DNA from: Hyphomicrobiales bacterium | GTDB lineage: Bacteria > Pseudomonadota > Alphaproteobacteria > Rhizobiales > Beijerinckiaceae | Assembly (NCBI GenBank): GCA_028865375.1 | Contig: JAGWKJ010000051.1 | Span: 1-11,005 of the forward strand | DNA length: 11,005 nucleotides | Direction of reading: 5' to 3' | In this document: positions 7,328 to 11,005 of the stretch, in pieces | How the letters are laid out: each line of letters opens with the position of its first letter | Numbering within the stretch: position 1 is the first letter of the stretch | The notes under the pieces: generated by a model | Databases searched by the model: none | The model's input: only the letters and a program-made list of their open reading frames with translations | What the model was told of the DNA's origin: nothing | Made by a program: the position numbers and the translations under genes

Positions 7328-9948
7328 GCGAAGCCCGCGAACAGGATCGTCGCCGCGAGGCCGAACGTGGTCGAGACCACCGGCACGGCGGCGGCGCCGA
7401 TCACCGAGAAGCATCCGTTGACGCCCCACGCCCAGATGAACATGTGCGACTTGCCGAGCCGGCCGAGCGAGGTCATCGCGGTGGGCATCGGGAAGCCCAT
7501 CAGGAAGGCCGGCGGCGCCACGACGGCGAAGCACAGCGCGAGGCGCTCGGCGTAAGGCAGCGCGCCCATCGGCTCCAGCGCGCGGTCGAGGAACAGCGCG
7601 TAGCCGATCAGGATCGCACCGATGGCGAGAAAGATCGCCGGCATGACAGCCCGCGCGCGGGGCAGGATCGTCTCCGATGCCAGCGCGCCGAGGCCCGAGA
7701 ACACCAACATGCCGGTGATGAGCACCGAGGCGGAGACGGTGGCGTTGCCCAGCGCCATCACGAACTTCGCGATCAGCCCGACCTCGACCATGATGTAGCC
7801 GGCGCCGAGAGAGGCGAAATATACGAGCGTCAACGCCTTGCCGGGCGTCCGCGAGAAGATCGCGCGCCAGCCCCAGATCACCGGGAACGCCATCAGCGCG
7901 GCAGCCAGCGCGGCGGCGACGCCCAGCGTCGCCCACACCAGCAAGTAGCCCCATTCGTCCTGCAACAACTCCAGCCGGTCGAGCGTGTGGGGCAGGTCGG
8001 GCACCTTCACGTAGGCCGCGAAATAGGGCCGGTCGTTGGTCAGCGGCCGGATGTCATAGACGTAGCGCTTCGCGACGTCGGCCCAGCCGCCGTGCACGAG
8101 GCGCTGCCAAACGAGTCGCCCGAGCGTCGTGGCGGGCAGCACGGAATCGGTCGGCGGCGCGCCGCCGCCGGCGTCGGGTCCGGTCGGGTCGGCCGCGGGT
8201 CCCGTGGGATCGGAGGGCGCGGTCGGATCGGCCGCGCCGGGGCCCGTCGGATCGGCCTGCGCGACCGCGTCGCCTTGTTGCGGATTGCCGTCGCCGAACA
8301 CGCTGGCGCGATATTCCTTCAGGATGCCGTCGGCCTTGGAGAGGTCGTAGGTCGCGCCCGGCGCGTAGATTTCGTCGAACGAGAGCGACTTCGTGTAGGC
8401 CTGCAGCGCCTTGGTCTCGGCGTCGTCGAAGCCGCCGCGCTTGTAGAGCACGGTGGTCGTCGAAAGATAGGATTGCGCGACGAAGAAGTCCTTCGCCACG
8501 TCGCCGCCCGCCACCGCCTTGGCCGCGTCCGCCATCGTCGCGGCGAGCTTCAGCACCGACTTCGCCGGCTCTTCCTTGTTCCAGAGCGTCACCGAGAGCA
8601 CGCCGCCGGGCTTGAGCGCGCGCATGTAGGTCTCGAAGGCCTCGCGCGTGTAGGGGAACTTCTCGATGATCGGGAATCCGCCGGGGCTCGACAGGCCGGC
8701 CGAATCGGCGAGGCTGAAGTCGATCACGTCGAAGGTCTCGCCGCTGGCGGCGAGATAGTGCCGGCCTTCGAGGCCGACCGCGGTGACGCGCTTGTCGCGC
8801 AGCTCGTCGCCGGTGAAGTCGCGCACGGCCTTGGAGGCGAACGCCTTCAGGATCGCCGGATTGCCTTCCGCCACCGTGACGTGGCTCGCCCCCGATCGCA
8901 GCGCCACGGCGGTCGATATGCCGCCGCCGAACTGCACCACGAACGTGTCGGGCGATTTCTTCAGCAGATAGGGGTAGAACATCGGCAGGTAGCGGAAATA
9001 CGCGGTCTGCGAATCCGGCAGCGACTTGATGATCCCGCTCGGCCCTTCGCCGTCGACGTATAGGCCGAGATAGGCGTTCTCCGGCATCGACTTCAGGTTG
9101 AAGGCGGCGTCGTCCGACAGGCCCGGCGCGAAATGAAGGTACGAGCTCGAATAGATCTCGACGTAGCCGAACGGCGACGGCTCCGAAAGCACGCGCTTGT
9201 TGTCGGGGAACTTCCGCGCGTAGGCGACGCCCTTGTAGTCGTTGGTGGCGAGCTGGCTGAACCCGAACGCCGGCGCCTCCACGTAGGCGGCGACCGCCGC
9301 CGCCATCAGGCCCGCGAAGACGGCGAAGCCGCGCGCGTTCGCGAAGGCCGAGAACCACGCGGCCCCGGCGAGCGTGACGAGCCCGAGCGGCACGAGGATC
9401 AGCAGCCGGGGCGGCAGGAAATACATCGCGCCGAGGAACGCCAGTCCGCACAGGCCGGCGCCCAACAGGTCGGCGAAATAGACGCGGCCGAAGTTGCGGT
9501 CGCTCTTCAGGAACACCGCTCCGAGGAAATAGGCGCCGGCGAGGAAGGGCAGCAGCTCGTAGGCGAACAGGCCGAACAGCTTCCACTTCTGCGCCGGGTC
9601 GGAGACGAGGAAGATCGCGTTGAAGTTCAGGCTTTGCGCCATCAGGTCGCCGAACACGGCCAGCGGCCCCACGAGCGCCAGCGACACGCCCGCCACCGTC
9701 TTCCAGTTGCGGTCGAAGAAGCCCTTGGCGACCGCCATCGTCGCGCTGGCCAGCCCGAAGCCGAGCATGGCCAGGCTCACCACCAGCGAGCCGAAATGCG
9801 CCCATCCGCCGACCGAGAACACGCGCATCGCGTCGATCTGCAGCGCGATCACCGAGCCCGCGAGCAGGCCGACCGCGACGTAGACGAGCGCGCGAGTGCG
9901 CGCCTCGTTCCCGGGCGCGGCGTCGTAAGTGGTGGCGGCGTCTGACAT
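7273..9948 (-). CDS. Polytopic membrane protein with spermidine-synthase-like SAM-fold domain
   Basis: An 891-residue protein of the membrane-fused spermidine-synthase-like family, whose biochemical role is not established. Seven hydrophobic segments lie at about 20-40, 52-75, 83-105, 123-147, 155-178, 181-201 and 206-223. A soluble Rossmann-type domain follows (about 240-460) with VVQFGGGISTAV (337-348) as motif I and acidic E361 after the second strand. A repeat linker (566-591) and the family hallmark PLTNDRPYF (635-643) precede seven more segments (667-690, 706-728, 738-757, 767-787, 802-825, 836-858, 864-886) carrying GYIMVEVGLIAK and WAWGVNGCFSVIGA, both typical of the family. The first Asp of the synthase D-x-x-D-P motif is replaced (S412) while D415 remains, so true polyamine synthesis is doubtful. 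ATG 9948 follows a weak GGGA site and begins just before the first TM. It lies 77 bases after the exported PIMT gene on the same strand, suggesting a joint role. Confidence 0.87.
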   Translation of the reverse strand: MSDAATTYDAAPGNEARTRALVYVAVGLLAGSVIALQIDAMRVFSVGGWAHFGSLVVSLAMLGFGLASATMAVAKGFFDRNWKTVAGVSLALVGPLAVFGDLMAQSLNFNAIFLVSDPAQKWKLFGLFAYELLPFLAGAYFLGAVFLKSDRNFGRVYFADLLGAGLCGLAFLGAMYFLPPRLLILVPLGLVTLAGAAWFSAFANARGFAVFAGLMAAAVAAYVEAPAFGFSQLATNDYKGVAYARKFPDNKRVLSEPSPFGYVEIYSSSYLHFAPGLSDDAAFNLKSMPENAYLGLYVDGEGPSGIIKSLPDSQTAYFRYLPMFYPYLLKKSPDTFVVQFGGGISTAVALRSGASHVTVAEGNPAILKAFASKAVRDFTGDELRDKRVTAVGLEGRHYLAASGETFDVIDFSLADSAGLSSPGGFPIIEKFPYTREAFETYMRALKPGGVLSVTLWNKEEPAKSVLKLAATMADAAKAVAGGDVAKDFFVAQSYLSTTTVLYKRGGFDDAETKALQAYTKSLSFDEIYAPGATYDLSKADGILKEYRASVFGDGNPQQGDAVAQADPTGPGAADPTAPSDPTGPAADPTGPDAGGGAPPTDSVLPATTLGRLVWQRLVHGGWADVAKRYVYDIRPLTNDRPYFAAYVKVPDLPHTLDRLELLQDEWGYLLVWATLGVAAALAAALMAFPVIWGWRAIFSRTPGKALTLVYFASLGAGYIMVEVGLIAKFVMALGNATVSASVLITGMLVFSGLGALASETILPRARAVMPAIFLAIGAILIGYALFLDRALEPMGALPYAERLALCFAVVAPPAFLMGFPMPTAMTSLGRLGKSHMFIWAWGVNGCFSVIGAAAVPVVSTTFGLAATILFAGFAYLLALPAFFGVLAAPRA
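8176..8253 (-). repeat. In-frame DPTGP repeat linker within the membrane protein
   Basis: Residues 566-591 hold four copies of D-P-T-(G/A)-P at 566, 574, 580 and 587, joined by short Ala/Gly/Ser spacers and followed by a Gly/Pro-rich stretch to about 600. The unit spacing varies (8, 6, 7 residues) and third codon positions differ between copies. The repeat therefore looks old and kept at protein level rather than fresh slippage. It probably forms a flexible, acidic, proline-rich linker between the SAM-fold domain and the NDRPYF segment before the second membrane block. Confidence 0.85.
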
Positions 9949-9969
9949 CGGGGATCCCGGTCGCGAAAC

Positions 9970-9995
9970 GGGCGCGGCCCCGGAGGACCGCGCCC
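9970..9995 (-). terminator. Hairpin between the PIMT gene and the membrane-protein gene
   Basis: GGGCGCGG (9970-9977) and CCGCGCCC (9988-9995) form a perfect 8-base stem with a 10-base loop in the 77-base gap between the two minus-strand genes. On the minus strand the stem is followed by CGTTTCG, which is too weak a T-tract for a confident intrinsic terminator. It may lower read-through from the methyltransferase into the membrane-protein gene, or stabilise the upstream mRNA. Confidence 0.4.
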
Positions 9996-10025
9996 TTGGA
10001 AGCAGGCGGACGAGGGCGGCGGCCC

Positions 10026-10907
10026 TCAGTTGTTGTGCGATCCGACGATCTTGCCGTCGACGAGCTTCGTGAACGGCACGAAGGGCACGATCTTGCCGTT
10101 GTAGATGTCGGAGCGGGCGACCGTTACCTGGCCGTCGGCGGCGGTCGACTTGGTGATCTTCAGCACCCGCTGCGCGCCGGGCGGGCCGACGGGGATGACC
10201 ATGATGCCGTCCGGCTTCAGCTGCTGGAGCAACGGGGGCGGCACGTGGTCGATGCCGCAGGTGACGATGATCTTGTCGAACGGGCCGTTTTCGGCCCAGC
10301 CGTAGTAGCCGTCGTCGTTCTTGGTCGTGATGTGCTTGTATTCCTCGTAGCCGCGCGCGATCAGCGCGTCGTAGGTCGCGCGCGTGCGCTCGGCCAGCGG
10401 CTTGATGATCTCGATGGTGAACACCTTGTCGGTGAGGTTGGCGAGGAACGCCGACTGGTAGCCCGATCCGGTGCCGACCTCGAGCACGCGCTCGCCCTTT
10501 TGAGGATCGATCGTGCTGGTCATGCGACCCACGAGGTGCGGACCGGAGATGGTGACGCCGAAGCCGATGTCGAGGAACGCGCTGGCGTAGGCGCGCGGCA
10601 GGTTCGGCTTCAGGCAGAACTCCTCGCGCGGCACGTAGAGGAACGCCCGCTCGACGCGCTTGTCCCAGACGTCCTTGTTGCGCACCAGCGCGCCGAAGCG
10701 GTCGAACCGCTCGCCGAGGTATTTCGGGTCCTCGTCGCGCTGCGACACGCCCCATTTGACGAACGCCGCGCGATCGGTCGTCGGCGGATAGTCGGTCCAG
10801 TCGTAGGGCTTGGTGATCTTGCTGGTGTAGACGGCCTTCGCGGGAGAGGCCAGGAGCGCGGCGCCGGCGAGGCCCGCGGCGCCCTTGATGAAGTCACGGC
10901 GTAGCAA
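10026..10907 (-). CDS. Protein-L-isoaspartate O-methyltransferase with Tat signal peptide (exported PIMT)
   Basis: PIMT methylates L-isoaspartyl residues in aged proteins using S-adenosylmethionine, starting their repair to aspartate. The 293-residue protein has the full family core: FGVTISGPHLVGRMT (116-130), SAM-binding VLEVGTGSGYQSAFLA (141-156), acidic E166, the DDGYYGW stretch (198-204), motif II FDKIIVTCGIDHVP (210-223), PDGIMVIPVG (232-241) and the C-terminal VPFVPF (274-279). Unlike ordinary cytosolic PIMT (about 210-220 residues), it starts with a twin-arginine signal: RRDFIKG (3-9), a hydrophobic Ala/Gly/Leu stretch to 20, and an AKA cleavage site at 23-25. Another 60 or so extra residues precede the core. 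Translation begins at TTG 10907, supported by GAGGGAG six bases upstream; the next in-frame ATG is at residue 129, inside the core. This is the first gene of the minus-strand pair. Export is a strong prediction; substrate and SAM source are unknown. Confidence 0.93.
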   Translation of the reverse strand: MLRRDFIKGAAGLAGAALLASPAKAVYTSKITKPYDWTDYPPTTDRAAFVKWGVSQRDEDPKYLGERFDRFGALVRNKDVWDKRVERAFLYVPREEFCLKPNLPRAYASAFLDIGFGVTISGPHLVGRMTSTIDPQKGERVLEVGTGSGYQSAFLANLTDKVFTIEIIKPLAERTRATYDALIARGYEEYKHITTKNDDGYYGWAENGPFDKIIVTCGIDHVPPPLLQQLKPDGIMVIPVGPPGAQRVLKITKSTAADGQVTVARSDIYNGKIVPFVPFTKLVDGKIVGSHNN

Positions 10908-10913
10908 TCGGTG

Positions 10914-10920
10914 CTCCCTC
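10914..10920 (-). promoter_or_regulatory. Ribosome-binding site that fixes the TTG start of the exported PIMT
   Basis: The minus strand reads GAGGGAG-CACCGA-TTG, a near-ideal Shine-Dalgarno sequence six bases before a TTG codon at 10905-10907. No in-frame ATG or GTG lies between this site and the Tat motif, and starting at TTG puts the twin arginines at residues 3-4. The site therefore decides the start and the presence of the signal peptide. Confidence 0.8.
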
Positions 10921-10955
10921 GGTCGAATCGAAGCGCGGTCCCGCGCGTTCGCGCC

Positions 10956-10961
10956 CCTATA
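10956..10961 (-). promoter_or_regulatory. Possible -10 element upstream of the exported PIMT gene
   Basis: TATAGG on the minus strand lies about 49 bases before the TTG start, inside otherwise very GC-rich sequence. A -35 at 17-base spacing would read TTCCCC, a poor match. A perfect palindrome, GCGGCGCCGC, lies just upstream at 10968-10977. The same TATAGG hexamer occurs in the divergent region at 6366-6371. This is a weak candidate promoter only. Confidence 0.3.
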
Positions 10962-11005
10962 GCCGCAGCGGCGCCGCCGGGGAAAGCGCGACCGCGGCGG
11001 CCCGG

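Noticed and set aside
6580..9063. An 827-codon plus-strand open frame across the glycosyltransferase and the membrane gene
   Set aside because: It is a shifted frame of the glycosyltransferase and then antisense to the membrane protein. The composition is R/A/G/H-rich and there is no coherent family signal.
7273..10755. The long minus-strand open frame read as one 1160-residue protein
   Set aside because: Upstream of ATG 9948 this frame is an out-of-frame reading of the PIMT gene. Family-like sequence begins only at about the first membrane segment, so the start was set at 9948.
1..11005. CRISPR arrays, tRNA/rRNA genes, insertion sequences, attachment sites
   Set aside because: No regularly spaced direct repeats, transposase or integrase reading frames, terminal inverted repeats or tRNA-like cloverleaf sequences were noticed on either strand.

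Overview
The window is GC-rich DNA, about two thirds or more G+C by eye, with closely spaced genes and strong G/C bias at third codon positions. Gene content and protein sequence resemble an alphaproteobacterium, probably of the Rhizobiales/Hyphomicrobiales type. That placement is inference; no rRNA or other taxonomic marker is present. No mobile element, tRNA, rRNA or CRISPR array was seen.

Layout, left to right: (1) the N-terminal 244 codons of trpS (tryptophanyl-tRNA synthetase) on the minus strand, cut by the window edge; (2) an SMP-30/gluconolactonase-like beta-propeller lactonase, minus strand; (3) a strong hairpin directly after the stop of the next operon; (4) a two-gene minus-strand RND efflux operon, with the periplasmic adaptor at 4971-6230 followed after 9 bases by an MdtB/MdtC-type permease at 1806-4961; (5) a 236-base divergent intergenic region with an AT-rich patch and several inverted repeats; (6) a plus-strand family 2 glycosyltransferase of the lipopolysaccharide-core (WaaE-like) type; (7) a minus-strand pair, a Tat-exported protein-L-isoaspartate O-methyltransferase (PIMT) at 10026-10907 followed by an 891-residue membrane protein with a spermidine-synthase-like SAM-binding fold at 7273-9948. 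The glycosyltransferase and the membrane protein converge and overlap by 55 bases.

The most interesting unit is the last pair. The PIMT has a textbook twin-arginine signal peptide, so a SAM-dependent protein-repair enzyme appears to be sent to the periplasm, where SAM is not normally expected. Its neighbour is predicted to have 7 + 7 membrane segments. Positive charges in the loops place its central SAM-fold domain on the same periplasmic side. That domain keeps the nucleotide-binding glycine motif but has lost part of the polyamine-synthase active site. Together they could form an envelope protein-methylation/repair or SAM-handling system. This is a hypothesis from sequence and context only.

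The remaining genes are ordinary: translation (trpS), sugar-lactone hydrolysis, drug or metabolite efflux, and envelope glycan assembly.
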